Shown here: positions 1-7,580 of the stretch, piece after piece
Layout: each line of letters begins with the position of its first letter
How positions within the stretch are numbered: position 1 is the stretch's first letter
Assembly (NCBI GenBank): GCA_021845965.1
Contig: JAJZUZ010000008.1
Location: 1-43,500 of the forward strand
Direction of reading: 5' to 3'
Length of the DNA stretch: 43,500 nucleotides
DNA from: Pseudomonadota bacterium
Lineage (GTDB): Bacteria > Pseudomonadota > Gammaproteobacteria > Burkholderiales > Burkholderiaceae_C
Program-made: the position numbers and the translations under genes
The notes under the pieces: model-generated
What the model was told of the DNA's origin: nothing
Database searches by the model: none
The model's input: only the letters and a program-made list of their open reading frames with translations

Positions 1-1
1 G

Positions 2-535
2 AATGGTTGCGCGCCCAGCTTCCTGGACATCGCTGCGCCGGACGACCGGCTGATGGTGGTGGGCAGCTTCTCCAAGGCCTTCCTGATGACCGGTTGGCGC
101 CTGGGCTGGCTGGTGCTGCCGCCGGCCGCGACGCATGACGTGGGCAAGCTGATCGAGTTCAATACCTCCTGCGCCAGCGTGTTCACGCAGCGCGCGGCGG
201 TGACCGCCCTGCAGCGCGCCGACGAGATCACGCCGCGGGTGGTGGCCCACCTCAAGACCTGCCGCGACACCCTGGTGCCCCTGCTGCAGGCGGTCCCCGG
301 GGTGGAGCTGGCGCGGCCGGCGGCCGGCATGTACGCCTTTTTCCGGCTGCTTGGGCACCCCGACGGCGTGGACACCGCCAAGCGCCTGGTGCGCGAGGCC
401 GGGCTGGGGCTGGCGCCGGGCGAGGCCTTTGCGCGGGAATCGGCCGGCTGGCTGCGCTGGTGCTTTGCCTCCCAGGACCCGCAGCGCCTGGCCCAGGGGG
501 TGGAGCGGCTGCGCAACTGGCTGGGAAGTGAGTAG
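2..535 (+). CDS. Class I/II PLP-dependent aminotransferase, C-terminal part (5' end outside window)
   Basis: The reading frame is open from the first bases, so the gene begins left of the window and only the last 177 codons are visible. The PLP lysine lies in the motif SFSKAFLMTGWRLGWL (Lys codon 74-76), the usual Schiff-base site of fold-type I aminotransferases, followed by the conserved GWRLG. Near the C-terminus GWLRWCFA carries the arginine that normally binds the substrate carboxylate. It should transfer an amino group between an amino acid and a 2-oxo acid in the cytoplasm; the substrate cannot be read from this part. It ends 162 bases before rpsO and is probably a separate transcription unit, because a promoter-like TATAAT lies in the gap. 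Confidence 0.88.
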   Translation, partial: NGCAPSFLDIAAPDDRLMVVGSFSKAFLMTGWRLGWLVLPPAATHDVGKLIEFNTSCASVFTQRAAVTALQRADEITPRVVAHLKTCRDTLVPLLQAVPGVELARPAAGMYAFFRLLGHPDGVDTAKRLVREAGLGLAPGEAFARESAGWLRWCFASQDPQRLAQGVERLRNWLGSE

Positions 536-559
536 CTGCTCAGGGACTGCGGCTTCGGC

Positions 560-565
560 TATAAT
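560..565 (+). promoter_or_regulatory. Putative -10 box of the rpsO promoter
   Basis: A perfect TATAAT stands in the 162-base gap between the aminotransferase and rpsO. The matching -35 position (about 537-542, TGCTCA) is weak, so this is a candidate only. A start near 572 would give a leader of about 125 bases before rpsO, long enough for translational feedback by S15 as known in other bacteria. No specific S15-binding fold was established here. Confidence 0.4.
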
Positions 566-697
566 TCCACGGTTCTGCGGCCAGGAAAGTGCTGCAGAGC
601 GCACGCCGGCAGCAGTTCCAGCCACCGGCGCAAGTTGAAACCCTGGGACATTCCGGCCGGTCTGGCTGGTGTCATCCCGCTTTACAGGAAGAAAGAA

Positions 698-964
698 ATG
701 ATTGCATCCAGCGTCAAGGCTGAAGTTGTCAAGGCCAACGCCCGCGCCGCCAACGACACCGGCAGCCCGGAAGTCCAGGTCGCCCTGCTGACCGCCCGTA
801 TCAACGAGCTGACCCCCCACTTCAAGACCCATGCCAAGGACCACCACGGTCGCCGTGGCCTGCTGCGCATGGTGAGCCGTCGCCGCAAGCTGCTGGACTA
901 CCTGAAGTCCAAGGATGCCGATCGCTACATGGCCCTGATCCAGAAGCTGGGTCTGCGCAAGTAA
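698..964 (+). CDS. rpsO: 30S ribosomal protein S15
   Basis: The product has 88 residues, the normal S15 length. It carries the family core [17 protein letters not shown] and the helix-turn [21 protein letters not shown] that contacts 16S rRNA in the central domain of the small subunit. The ATG at 698 is chosen because it follows AGGAAGAAAGA and matches the usual S15 N-terminus ([11 protein letters not shown]); an upstream in-frame TTG at 635 would add residues foreign to the family. It lies directly upstream of pnp, the classic rpsO-pnp arrangement, in which readthrough past an intercistronic terminator and RNase processing set pnp expression. Confidence 0.97.
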   Translation: MIASSVKAEVVKANARAANDTGSPEVQVALLTARINELTPHFKTHAKDHHGRRGLLRMVSRRRKLLDYLKSKDADRYMALIQKLGLRK

Positions 965-987
965 GCGTGTATTGCACATGAATCAGG

Positions 988-1021
988 GCGCCTGAGTTAG
1001 CTCGTCTGGCTCAGGCGCTTT
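988..1021 (+). terminator. rpsO-pnp intercistronic hairpin, probable partial terminator
   Basis: GCGCCTGAG (988-996) and CTCAGGCGC (1010-1018) form a perfect nine-base stem with a 13-base loop, followed by only TTT. The weak U-tract suggests leaky termination, which fits an attenuator between rpsO and pnp. This role is inferred by analogy with the E. coli locus. Confidence 0.5.
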
Positions 1022-1054
1022 GCACTTCGGAGCAGGCAAAAACAGAGCGAAGCT

Positions 1055-1118
1055 GTGTCATTCCAGAGGAGATCGGGGCCGCTGCGGCCGGTTTTCTCGA
1101 TGTTCTCTGGAATGGCAT
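1055..1118 (+). promoter_or_regulatory. Long stem-loop in the pnp leader, possible RNase III processing site
   Basis: Bases 1055-1068 pair with 1105-1118 over 14 positions including two G-U pairs. The core is CATTCCAGAG against CTCTGGAATG, capped by a GGCCGC/GCGGCC inner stem around 1078-1090. In E. coli a double-stranded leader hairpin of this kind is cut by RNase III and then lets PNPase repress its own message. The same role here is inferred from position and shape. A further seven-base hairpin (GGGGAGG 1150-1156 with CCTCCCC 1166-1172) lies between this structure and the pnp ribosome-binding site. Confidence 0.5.
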
Positions 1119-1194
1119 CGTGTTCTGTGATGCGGGCTCCGGGCCGTAAGGGGAGGCGGCACTGACCTCCCCGACAACGAACAGGAGAACTCAC

Positions 1195-3324
1195 ATGAGC
1201 ATGTTCAACAAAGTCACCAAGACCTTCCAGTGGGGCCAGCACACGGTCACCATGGAGACCGGCGAAATCGCCCGCCAGTCCAGCGGCGCCGTCCTGCTGG
1301 ACATGGACGGCACCGTGGTGCTCGCCACCGTGGTGGCCAAGAACGAGGCCAAGGCCGGCCAGGACTTCTTCCCCCTGACCGTGGACTACATCGAGAAGAC
1401 CTACGCCGCCGGCAAGATCCCGGGCAGCTTCTTCAAGCGTGAAGGCCGCCCCAGCGAGCTGGAGACCCTGACCAGCCGCCTGATCGATCGCCCGATCCGC
1501 CCGCTGTTTCCGGAAGGCTTCTTCAACGAAGTGCAGGTGGTCATCCACACGCTGTCGCTGAACCCCGAAGTTGACGCCGACATCGCCGCCATGATCGCCA
1601 CCTCGGCGGCCCTGTCGGTGTCCGGCATCCCCTTCAACGGCCCCATCGGCGCCGCCCGCGTCGGTTACATCAACGGTGAATACGTCCTGAATCCGGGCCA
1701 GACCCAGCGCAAGGACAGCCAGATGGACCTGGTGGTCGCTGGTACCGAAGCCGCCGTGCTGATGGTGGAATCCGAAGCGCTGCAGCTGTCCGAAGAGATC
1801 ATGCTGGGCGCCGTGGTGTTCGGCCATGAGCAGGGCAACATCGCCATCAACGCCATCCACGAGCTGGTGCGCGAGGCTGGCAAGCCGGTGTGGGACTGGA
1901 AGGCCCCGGCCAAGGACGAGGCCCTGATCGCCAAGGTGGAAGCGCTGGGCAAGGCCAAGCTCGAAGCGGCCTACCAGATCCGCAACAAGCAGGCCCGTAC
2001 CCAGGCCTGCCGCAGCGCCTACGCCGACGTGATGGCCGGCCTCAAGGCCGATGGTGTGGAGTTCGACGGCGTGGCTGTCGAAGGCCTGCTGTTCGAGATC
2101 GAAGCCAAGATCGTGCGTGGCCAGATCCTGGCCGGCGAGCCGCGCATCGACGGTCGCGACACCCGCACCGTGCGCCCGATCGAGATCCGCTCCGGCGTGC
2201 TGCCGCGCACCCACGGTTCCTCGCTGTTCACGCGCGGCGAGACCCAGGCGCTGGTGATCACCACGCTGGGCACCGAGCAGGACGCGCAGCGCATCGACGC
2301 GCTGGCCGGTGAATACACCGACCGTTTCATGCTCCACTACAACATGCCGCCTTTCGCCACCGGCGAGACCGGCCGTGTCGGCAGCCCCAAGCGCCGCGAG
2401 ATCGGCCACGGCCGTCTGGCCAAGCGTGCCCTGGTGGCCTGCCTGCCGAGCAAGGAAGAGTTCCCCTACACCATGCGCGTGGTGTCCGAGATCACCGAGT
2501 CCAACGGTTCCTCCTCGATGGCCTCCGTCTGCGGCGGCTGCCTGTCGCTGATGGACGCCGGCGTGCCGATGAAGGCCCACGTGGCCGGCATCGCCATGGG
2601 CCTGATCAAGGACGGCAACCGCTTTGCCGTGCTGACCGACATCCTGGGCGACGAGGATCACCTGGGCGACATGGACTTCAAGGTGGCCGGTACCACCAAC
2701 GGCATCACCGCCCTGCAGATGGACATCAAGATCCAGGGCATCACCAAGGAAATCATGCAGGTCGCCCTGGCCCAGGCCAAGGAAGCACGCATGCACATCC
2801 TGGGCAAGATGCAGGAAGCCGTCGGTTCCGCCAAGGCCGAGGTGTCGCAGTTCGCCCCGCGCCTGTACACCATGAAGATCAACCCCGAGAAGATCCGTGA
2901 CGTGATCGGCAAGGGCGGCGCCGTGATCCGTGCGCTGACCGAAGAGACCGGCACCCAGATCGACATCGCGGAAGACGGCACCATCACCATCGCCTCCACC
3001 GACGCCGGCAAGGCCGAAGAGGCCAAGAAGCGCATCGAGGCCATCACCGCCGAGGTGGAGATCGGCAAGGTCTACGAAGGCCCGGTCACCAAGATCCTGG
3101 ACTTCGGCGCCCTGGTCAACGTGCTGCCGGGCAAGGACGGCCTGCTGCACATCAGCCAGATCGCCCACGAGCGCGTCGAGAAGGTCACGGACTACCTGTC
3201 CGAAGGCCAGATCGTCAAGGTCAAGGTGCTCGAGACCGACGAGAAGGGCCGCATCAAGCTGTCCATGAAGGCGCTGCTCGATCGCGTCGAGCAGGACAAC
3301 AAGGGCGGCGAGCAGCCGCAATGA
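1195..3324 (+). CDS. pnp: Polyribonucleotide nucleotidyltransferase (PNPase)
   Basis: This 709-residue protein has the full bacterial PNPase layout. Two RNase PH domains come first, the second containing [20 protein letters not shown] with the catalytic aspartates near residues 490-500. A KH domain follows ([17 protein letters not shown], about residue 570), then an S1 domain ([20 protein letters not shown], about 622-690). It degrades RNA from the 3' end by phosphorolysis as a cytoplasmic trimer and is commonly part of the degradosome. The ATG at 1195 follows AGGAG with seven bases spacing; an ATG two codons later is also possible. It is separated from rpsO by a structured 230-base leader that probably carries autoregulation. 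Confidence 0.97.
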   Translation: MSMFNKVTKTFQWGQHTVTMETGEIARQSSGAVLLDMDGTVVLATVVAKNEAKAGQDFFPLTVDYIEKTYAAGKIPGSFFKREGRPSELETLTSRLIDRPIRPLFPEGFFNEVQVVIHTLSLNPEVDADIAAMIATSAALSVSGIPFNGPIGAARVGYINGEYVLNPGQTQRKDSQMDLVVAGTEAAVLMVESEALQLSEEIMLGAVVFGHEQGNIAINAIHELVREAGKPVWDWKAPAKDEALIAKVEALGKAKLEAAYQIRNKQARTQACRSAYADVMAGLKADGVEFDGVAVEGLLFEIEAKIVRGQILAGEPRIDGRDTRTVRPIEIRSGVLPRTHGSSLFTRGETQALVITTLGTEQDAQRIDALAGEYTDRFMLHYNMPPFATGETGRVGSPKRREIGHGRLAKRALVACLPSKEEFPYTMRVVSEITESNGSSSMASVCGGCLSLMDAGVPMKAHVAGIAMGLIKDGNRFAVLTDILGDEDHLGDMDFKVAGTTNGITALQMDIKIQGITKEIMQVALAQAKEARMHILGKMQEAVGSAKAEVSQFAPRLYTMKINPEKIRDVIGKGGAVIRALTEETGTQIDIAEDGTITIASTDAGKAEEAKKRIEAITAEVEIGKVYEGPVTKILDFGALVNVLPGKDGLLHISQIAHERVEKVTDYLSEGQIVKVKVLETDEKGRIKLSMKALLDRVEQDNKGGEQPQ

Positions 3325-3328
3325 AGGA

Positions 3329-3402
3329 TTGAGCGTTGAGGGTTCAGCGGGGGGGGCGCTTCGCGTGCCCCCGCACTCAACGCACAACGCCCAACGCGAA
3401 AC
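3329..3402 (+). repeat. Intergenic palindromic element, copy 1 (pnp-qor gap)
   Basis: Almost the whole 81-base gap is an inverted structure. GCGTTGAG (3333-3340) pairs with CTCAACGC (3376-3383), enclosing a G-rich arm with eight consecutive G (3349-3356) facing CCCCCGC (3368-3374). The tail repeats the CAACGC unit several times (ACAACGCCCAACGC). A related arrangement with the same GTTCAGCG and CTCAACGC words lies in the nuoI-nuoJ gap at 14405-14490. Both sit directly before a start codon. This looks like a small dispersed extragenic repeat; mobility is not shown. Confidence 0.5.
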
Positions 3403-3405
3403 GAG

Positions 3406-4425
3406 ATGAAAGCCATCGAAATCACTTCCTACGGTGCGCCCGAGGTGCTGCGTCTGGGCCAGCGCCCCGATCCCGTGCCGGCGGCCGGCGAGCTGCTGAT
3501 CCGCGTGGCCGCCAGCGGTATCAACCGTCCCGACGTGTTCCAGCGTCAGGGCAACTACCCGGTGCCGCCGGGGGCTTCCGACATCCCCGGCCTTGAGGTG
3601 GCGGGTGAGATCGTCGGTGGCGATGCTGCCGAGCTGGCCAAAGCCGGCCTCAAGCTGGGTGACAAGGTGTGTGCGCTGGTGGCCGGCGGCGGCTATGCCG
3701 AGCTGTGCACGGCGCCCATCGCGCAGTGCCTGCCGTACCCGAAGGGCCTGAGTGATGTCGAGGCGGCTTCGCTGCCCGAGACCTTCTTCACCGTCTGGAG
3801 CAATGTGTTCGACCGCTGCCAGCTGCAGCCGGGCGAGACGCTGCTGGTCCAGGGCGGCTCCAGCGGCATCGGCGTCACAGCCATCCAGCTGGCCAAGGCC
3901 TGGGGGGCCAAGGTGATCGTCACCGCCGGCAGCGACGACAAGTGCGCCGCCTGCCTCAAGCTCGGTGCCGACCATGCCATCAACTACAAGACGCAGGACT
4001 TCAAGGACGAGGTCAAGCGCCTGACGGATGGCAGGGGCGTGGACGTGATCCTCGACATGGTGGGCGGCGACTACGTCGCGCGCGAAGTCGAGAGCCTGGC
4101 CGAGGACGGCCGCATCGTCATCATCGCCGTGCAGGGCGGCACCAAGAGCGGCTTCAATGCCGGCCTGGTGCTGCGCAAGCGCCTGACCATCACCGGTTCC
4201 ACGCTGCGCCCGCGCCCGGTGGCTTTCAAGGCGGCGATTGCCCAGGCCTGCCTCAAGCACGCCTGGCCGCTGATCGAGGCGGGCAAGATCAAGCCCGTGA
4301 TCCACAGCACCTGGAAGGCGGTGGATCCGTCCGAGCCGACCGGCAGCGGCGCCGCCCAGGCGCACGCGCTGATGGAGTCGAACCAGCACATCGGCAAGAT
4401 CGTGCTGACCTGGGGACAGAAATGA
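3406..4425 (+). CDS. NAD(P)H-quinone oxidoreductase, zinc-independent MDR family (PIG3/QOR type)
   Basis: This 339-residue medium-chain dehydrogenase/reductase has an N-terminal GroES-like domain ([27 protein letters not shown]). A Rossmann domain follows, with the nucleotide-binding motif [16 protein letters not shown] at about residues 149-164. The structural and catalytic zinc-binding cysteine clusters of alcohol dehydrogenases are absent, which points to the quinone-reductase/PIG3 branch. It should reduce quinones or related electrophiles with NAD(P)H in the cytoplasm; the true substrate is unknown. Its stop overlaps the tpiA start by four bases (ATGA), so the two genes are translationally coupled. 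Confidence 0.9.
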   Translation: MKAIEITSYGAPEVLRLGQRPDPVPAAGELLIRVAASGINRPDVFQRQGNYPVPPGASDIPGLEVAGEIVGGDAAELAKAGLKLGDKVCALVAGGGYAELCTAPIAQCLPYPKGLSDVEAASLPETFFTVWSNVFDRCQLQPGETLLVQGGSSGIGVTAIQLAKAWGAKVIVTAGSDDKCAACLKLGADHAINYKTQDFKDEVKRLTDGRGVDVILDMVGGDYVAREVESLAEDGRIVIIAVQGGTKSGFNAGLVLRKRLTITGSTLRPRPVAFKAAIAQACLKHAWPLIEAGKIKPVIHSTWKAVDPSEPTGSGAAQAHALMESNQHIGKIVLTWGQK

Positions 4426-5168
4426 ACAAGAAGAAGCTGATCGCCGGCAACTGGAAGATGAACGGCAGCCTGGCGGCCAACCAGGCCCTGCTCAAGGGCA
4501 TCCTCTCCGGCCTCAAGGATCCGGCCTGCGCTATCGCGGTGTGCGTGCCCGCGCCCTACCTGGCGCAGTGCCAGGCGCTGCTGGCCACCAGCCCGGTGGA
4601 ACTGGGTGCGCAGGACGTGTCGCAGCATGAGCTGGGGGCCTACACCGGCGAGGTGTCCGTGGCCATGCTCAAGGACTTCGGTGTGCGCTACGCCATCGTC
4701 GGCCACTCGGAGCGCCGCCAGTACCACGGCGAGACCGATGCCGTGGTCGCCGCCAAGGCCCAGCGCGCGCTGGCCAACGGCATCACGCCCATCGTCTGCG
4801 TGGGCGAGACCCTGGCCGAGCGCGAAGCCGGCAAGACGGAAGAGGTGGTCAAGCGCCAGCTCGCCGCGGTGATCCATCTCAACGGCCACTGCATCAGCGA
4901 GGTTGTCGTGGCCTACGAGCCGGTCTGGGCCATCGGCACCGGCAAGACCGCCACGCCCGAGCAGGCGCAGGAAGTGCACGCCGTGCTGCGGGCGCAGCTC
5001 AAGGCGGCCACGGCGCAGGCCGACCGCATCCAGCTGCTCTATGGCGGCAGCATGAACGCCGCCAACGCGGCGCAGCTGCTGGCCCAGCCCGACATTGACG
5101 GCGGCCTGATCGGCGGCGCCTCGCTCAAGTCTGCCGACTTCCTGACCATCATCTCTGCAGCCGCCTGA
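4422..5168 (+). CDS. tpiA: Triosephosphate isomerase
   Basis: The 248-residue product interconverts dihydroxyacetone phosphate and glyceraldehyde 3-phosphate in glycolysis and gluconeogenesis. All catalytic landmarks are visible: GNWKMNG with Lys12, GHSERR with the catalytic histidine at about residue 94, [11 protein letters not shown] with the catalytic glutamate at about 166 followed by the flexible loop, and the phosphate-binding YGGS. The start at 4422 is chosen because [13 protein letters not shown] is the typical N-terminus and it overlaps the preceding stop. secG follows after 35 bases, a linkage common in bacteria. Confidence 0.98.
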   Translation: MNKKKLIAGNWKMNGSLAANQALLKGILSGLKDPACAIAVCVPAPYLAQCQALLATSPVELGAQDVSQHELGAYTGEVSVAMLKDFGVRYAIVGHSERRQYHGETDAVVAAKAQRALANGITPIVCVGETLAEREAGKTEEVVKRQLAAVIHLNGHCISEVVVAYEPVWAIGTGKTATPEQAQEVHAVLRAQLKAATAQADRIQLLYGGSMNAANAAQLLAQPDIDGGLIGGASLKSADFLTIISAAA

Positions 5169-5203
5169 AAGCGGATCTGATTGCTACGAATTTAGGAGTA
5201 AAC

Positions 5204-5596
5204 ATGCATTTCGTCGTCACCATCATCCTCACGGTGCAGTTGCTGTCGGCCGTGGCCATGATCGGCCTGGTGTTGATCCAGCACGGCAAGGGCGCCGACA
5301 TGGGGGCTGCCTTCGGTAGCGGTTCATCGGGCAGCCTGTTCGGAGCCAGCGGCAGCGCCAACTTCCTCTCGCGTACCACGGCCGTGCTGGCCACGGTGTT
5401 CTTTGTCTGCACCCTGGCGCTGGCCTACTTCAGCAACGCGCGGCCGGCGGCCGGCTCGGGCAGCAGCGTGCTGGAAAGTCCCGCCGTGACGGCACCCGTC
5501 GCGCCCGCGACCCAGGTTCCGGGCACGAGTGCGCCGGCTGAGGCGGCTGCGTCGGCACCGGCAGCCACCGGCGCAGCGCAGATTCCGACGAAGTAA
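5204..5596 (+). CDS. secG: Preprotein translocase subunit SecG
   Basis: This 130-residue inner-membrane protein has two hydrophobic helices (about residues 2-22 and 53-73). Between them lies the conserved SecG loop with QHGKGADMGAAFGSG and GSSGSLFGASG. SecG assists SecYE and SecA in protein export by membrane topology changes. The C-terminal 50 residues are Ala/Pro/Thr-rich and of low complexity, a common feature in this group of bacteria. A clear AGGAG precedes the ATG by seven bases. The gene follows tpiA and precedes tRNA-Leu(GAG); a secG-tRNA-Leu(GAG) linkage also exists in E. coli (secG-leuU). Confidence 0.96.
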   Translation: MHFVVTIILTVQLLSAVAMIGLVLIQHGKGADMGAAFGSGSSGSLFGASGSANFLSRTTAVLATVFFVCTLALAYFSNARPAAGSGSSVLESPAVTAPVAPATQVPGTSAPAEAAASAPAATGAAQIPTK

Positions 5597-5733
5597 TTCC
5601 GATTCACGTTTTCTTATGCGTGAATGAAGCTAATCTGAATACGACCTGACCGGGAGAGGGTGACTTTTCAGAGTAAAATTCTCGATTGTTCGCGCTGCGC
5701 CATCCCTCTAGCGGCGTGAACACGAGAGACATA

Positions 5734-5818
5734 GCCGTCGTGGTGAAATTGGTAGACACGCTATCTTGAGGGGGTAGTGGCGAAAGCTGTGCGAGTTCGA
5801 GTCTCGCCGACGGCACCA
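5734..5818 (+). tRNA. tRNA-Leu (anticodon GAG)
   Basis: The sequence folds as a class II tRNA of 85 bases with an encoded CCA. The acceptor stem GCCGTCG (5734-5740) pairs with CGACGGC (5808-5814), followed by discriminator A and CCA. The D-arm contains AAATTGGTAGACAC, the anticodon stem CTATC/GGTAG holds the loop TTGAGGG with anticodon GAG, a long variable arm follows, and the T-arm carries GTTCGAGTC. It reads CUC/CUU leucine codons. It lies between secG and nuoA in the same direction. Confidence 0.97.
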
Positions 5819-5828
5819 GACAAATGAC

Positions 5829-5849
5829 TGCCCGGGAAAAATCCGGGCG
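5829..5849 (+). promoter_or_regulatory. Hairpin between tRNA-Leu and nuoA
   Basis: GCCCGG (5830-5835) pairs with CCGGGC (5843-5848) around an A-rich loop, extended by G-U pairs on both sides. It starts 11 bases after the tRNA CCA end and lies 25 bases before the nuoA ATG. No T-run follows, so it is unlikely to be a terminator. It could separate or stabilise the ends when a tRNA-nuo transcript is processed; that role is inferred. Confidence 0.35.
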
Positions 5850-5873
5850 GCGCAACGGTGATCAGCATTCAAG

Positions 5874-6233
5874 ATGAGCCTCGATCAGTATCTCCCCGTC
5901 CTCCTCTTCATCTTGGTCGGCATCGCCGTCGGAATACTCCCCCAGGTTATCGGCTACATCCTCGGCCCGAATCGACCTGACCCCGCCAAAAATTCCCCCT
6001 ACGAGTGTGGCTTCGAAGCGTTCGAAGACGCGCGCATGAAATTCGATGTGCGCTACTACCTCGTTGCCATCCTGTTCATCCTGTTCGACCTGGAAATCGC
6101 CTTCCTCTTCCCCTGGGCTGTGGCCCTGAAGGAGGTGGGCCCGGTGGGCTTCTGGGCCGCCATGGTGTTCATCGCCATCCTGGTCGTGGGTTTTGTCTAC
6201 GAGTGGAAAAAAGGCGCCCTGGACTGGGAATGA
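5874..6233 (+). CDS. nuoA: NADH-quinone oxidoreductase subunit A
   Basis: This 119-residue membrane subunit of complex I has three predicted helices (about residues 8-30, 60-83, 88-110). The signature loop [23 protein letters not shown] is present; its conserved Cys and acidic residues lie near the quinone site, and [13 protein letters not shown] follows. It is the first gene of a complete nuoA-N set. The ATG at 5874 is 55 bases after the tRNA-Leu 3' end, and no strong promoter is obvious between them, so the operon may be transcribed through the tRNA or from further upstream. Confidence 0.97.
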   Translation: MSLDQYLPVLLFILVGIAVGILPQVIGYILGPNRPDPAKNSPYECGFEAFEDARMKFDVRYYLVAILFILFDLEIAFLFPWAVALKEVGPVGFWAAMVFIAILVVGFVYEWKKGALDWE

Positions 6234-6246
6234 ATATGGCCCCCAC

Positions 6247-6310
6247 GCTTGCCACTTCGTGTGCTGCGCTGCCCCCCAAGGGCGTCCAGTCACCTTGGGG
6301 CGGCCCGGCG
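6247..6310 (+). repeat. Palindromic, repeat-like DNA in the nuoA-nuoB gap
   Basis: The 117-base gap is unusually long for this operon. It contains CCCCAAGG (6274-6281) facing CCTTGGGG (6293-6300), an eight-base perfect inverted repeat with an 11-base loop, flanked by C-rich and GTGCTGCGCTGCC-type DNA. No start codon or ribosome-binding site fits a gene here. It resembles GC-rich dispersed intergenic repeats common in Comamonadaceae, a resemblance recalled and not searched. Confidence 0.4.
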
Positions 6311-6350
6311 GTGACTGACAGTTTCAACAAGGTCATTGAGGATAGTCGTC

Positions 6351-6830
6351 ATGATTGAAGGCGTGATGAAAGAAGGCTTCATCACCACCAGCTACGACAC
6401 GGTGGTGAACTGGGCCAAGACCGGTTCCCTCTGGCCCATGACCTTCGGTCTGGCCTGTTGCGCGGTGGAGATGATGCATGCGGCCACGGCGCGCTACGAC
6501 GTTGCCCGGTTCGGTGCCGAGGTGTTTCGCGCCAGCCCGCGCCAGTCCGACCTGATGATCGTGGCCGGCACGCTGTGCAACAAGATGGCGCCGGCCCTGC
6601 GCAAGGTCTACGACCAGATGAGCGAGCCGCGCTACGTGATCTCCATGGGCTCCTGCGCCAATGGCGGCGGCTACTACCACTACAGCTACTCCGTGGTGCG
6701 CGGCTGCGACCGCATCGTGCCGGTCGATGTCTATGTGCCGGGCTGCCCGCCGACCGCTGAGGCGCTGATCTACGGGATCATCCAGCTGCAGCAGAAGATC
6801 CGCCGCACACAGACCATCGCGCGCGTCTGA
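6351..6830 (+). CDS. nuoB: NADH-quinone oxidoreductase subunit B
   Basis: This 159-residue peripheral-arm subunit carries the terminal [4Fe-4S] cluster N2, which passes electrons to ubiquinone. The four ligands are visible: the adjacent pair in [10 protein letters not shown] (Cys36, Cys37), the cysteine in [12 protein letters not shown], and the one in [12 protein letters not shown]. The ATG at 6351 is preferred because [10 protein letters not shown] matches the family; an in-frame TTG at 6336 is the only upstream alternative. GAGG at 6338-6341 is the probable ribosome-binding site. nuoC starts ten bases after the stop. Confidence 0.97.
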   Translation: MIEGVMKEGFITTSYDTVVNWAKTGSLWPMTFGLACCAVEMMHAATARYDVARFGAEVFRASPRQSDLMIVAGTLCNKMAPALRKVYDQMSEPRYVISMGSCANGGGYYHYSYSVVRGCDRIVPVDVYVPGCPPTAEALIYGIIQLQQKIRRTQTIARV

Positions 6831-6840
6831 GGAAAGACTG

Positions 6841-7449
6841 ATGACTGCCATTGCCGTTTCCCCCGAAGCCATCAAGGACACCGTGACCGCCGCTTTGGGT
6901 GGCAAGGCACGCCGTGTCGACGTCCGCCTGGGTGAGGTGACCGTCGAGGTCGCGCCGCAGGACTACCACGCCGCCGCCCTGATCCTGCGCGATGCGCCGG
7001 GCTGCCGTTTCGAACAGCTGATCGACCTGTGCGGGGTCGACTATTCCGCCTATGGTGAAGGTGCCTGGGAGGGCCAGCGCTTCTGCGTGGTCTCGCACCT
7101 GCTGTCGGTCAGCCTGAACCAGCGCGTGCGCCTGAAAGTCTTTGCGGCCGATGACGAGTTCCCGCTGGTCGACTCCGTGACCGATATCTGGCGCGCCGCC
7201 AACTGGTACGAGCGCGAGGCCTTCGACCTGTACGGCATTGTGTTCGAAGGGCATGACGACCTGCGCCGCATCCTGACCGACTACGGCTTCATCGGCCACC
7301 CCTTCCGCAAGGACTTCCCGCTCAGCGGCCATGTGGAGATGCGCTACGACGCCGAACTGCGCCGCGTGGTCTACCAGCCGGTGACCATCGAGCCGCGCGA
7401 GATCACGCCGCGCATCGTCCGTGAAGACAACTACGGAGGCCTGAACTGA
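6841..7449 (+). CDS. nuoC: NADH-quinone oxidoreductase subunit C
   Basis: This is the 202-residue 30-kDa subunit of the peripheral arm. The family signature [33 protein letters not shown]-type block lies around residues 120-155. It is a separate gene and not fused to nuoD as in enterobacteria. GGAGG at 7435-7439, inside its last codons, would have served a nuoD start two bases after the nuoC stop. That start is still present but now leads only into a short ORF (see the nuoC-nuoD gap). Confidence 0.97.
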   Translation: MTAIAVSPEAIKDTVTAALGGKARRVDVRLGEVTVEVAPQDYHAAALILRDAPGCRFEQLIDLCGVDYSAYGEGAWEGQRFCVVSHLLSVSLNQRVRLKVFAADDEFPLVDSVTDIWRAANWYEREAFDLYGIVFEGHDDLRRILTDYGFIGHPFRKDFPLSGHVEMRYDAELRRVVYQPVTIEPREITPRIVREDNYGGLN

Positions 7450-7451
7450 TC

Positions 7452-7486
7452 ATGGCCGAGATCAAGAACTACACCCTGAATTTTGG
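7452..7486 (+). repeat. Direct repeat, copy A, of the nuoD 5' end
   Basis: These 35 bases match 7581-7615 (copy B, the functional start of nuoD) at 33 positions. The two differences are silent in the NuoD frame, so the copies have diverged under, or after, coding constraint. They lie 129 bases apart. Confidence 0.9.
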
Positions 7487-7550
7487 CTTCGGCCGCTCGC
7501 TGCGCTCGCTTGACTTCGCTGGTGCGAAGTCAGCCTGCACCGAAATTCAG
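7476..7550 (+). repeat. Inverted-repeat insert between the two nuoD starts
   Basis: CTGAATTTTGG (7476-7486), the end of copy A, faces CCGAAATTCAG (7540-7550) over 11 positions with one G-U. Inside lies a perfect nine-base hairpin, TGACTTCGC (7511-7519) against GCGAAGTCA (7524-7532), with a four-base loop. The DNA between (GGCCGCTCGCTGCGCTCGC) is GC-rich and repetitive. The structure looks like a small palindromic element inserted into the start of nuoD. The right side of the insert supplies a new ribosome-binding site, AGAGG at 7568-7572. Confidence 0.65.
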
Positions 7551-7580
7551 CGCGGTATCTGTACGCAAGAGGCTTAAGCG

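Larger units (their letters stand above)
7452..7577 (+). pseudogene. Duplicated nuoD 5' end: 41-codon leader ORF
   Basis: The first 35 bases (7452-7486) repeat the true nuoD start (7581-7615) with two synonymous differences, AAC/AAT in codon 6 and ACC/ACG in codon 9. After twelve NuoD-like codons ([12 protein letters not shown]) the frame runs into unrelated DNA and ends at TAA 7575-7577, three bases before the nuoD ATG. The start lies two bases after the nuoC stop and keeps an upstream GGAGG, so it is probably the ancestral nuoD start, now cut off by an insertion. It may be translated and couple into nuoD; no function of the peptide is evident. Confidence 0.7.

Noticed and set aside
997-4389. 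Minus-strand open frame of 1130 codons opposite pnp and qor
   Set aside because: It mirrors the codon structure of GC-rich genes on the other strand, is rich in His, Gly, Ala, Asp and Leu without any domain, and runs antisense over two certain genes and the palindromic gap.
5602-5625. ATTCACG/CGTGAAT inverted repeat after secG
   Set aside because: A seven-base stem exists, but there is no T-run after it and no sign of termination; not enough to call a terminator.
5674-5679. TAAAAT as a -10 box for tRNA-Leu
   Set aside because: No acceptable -35 box is found at normal spacing, so a separate tRNA promoter cannot be supported.
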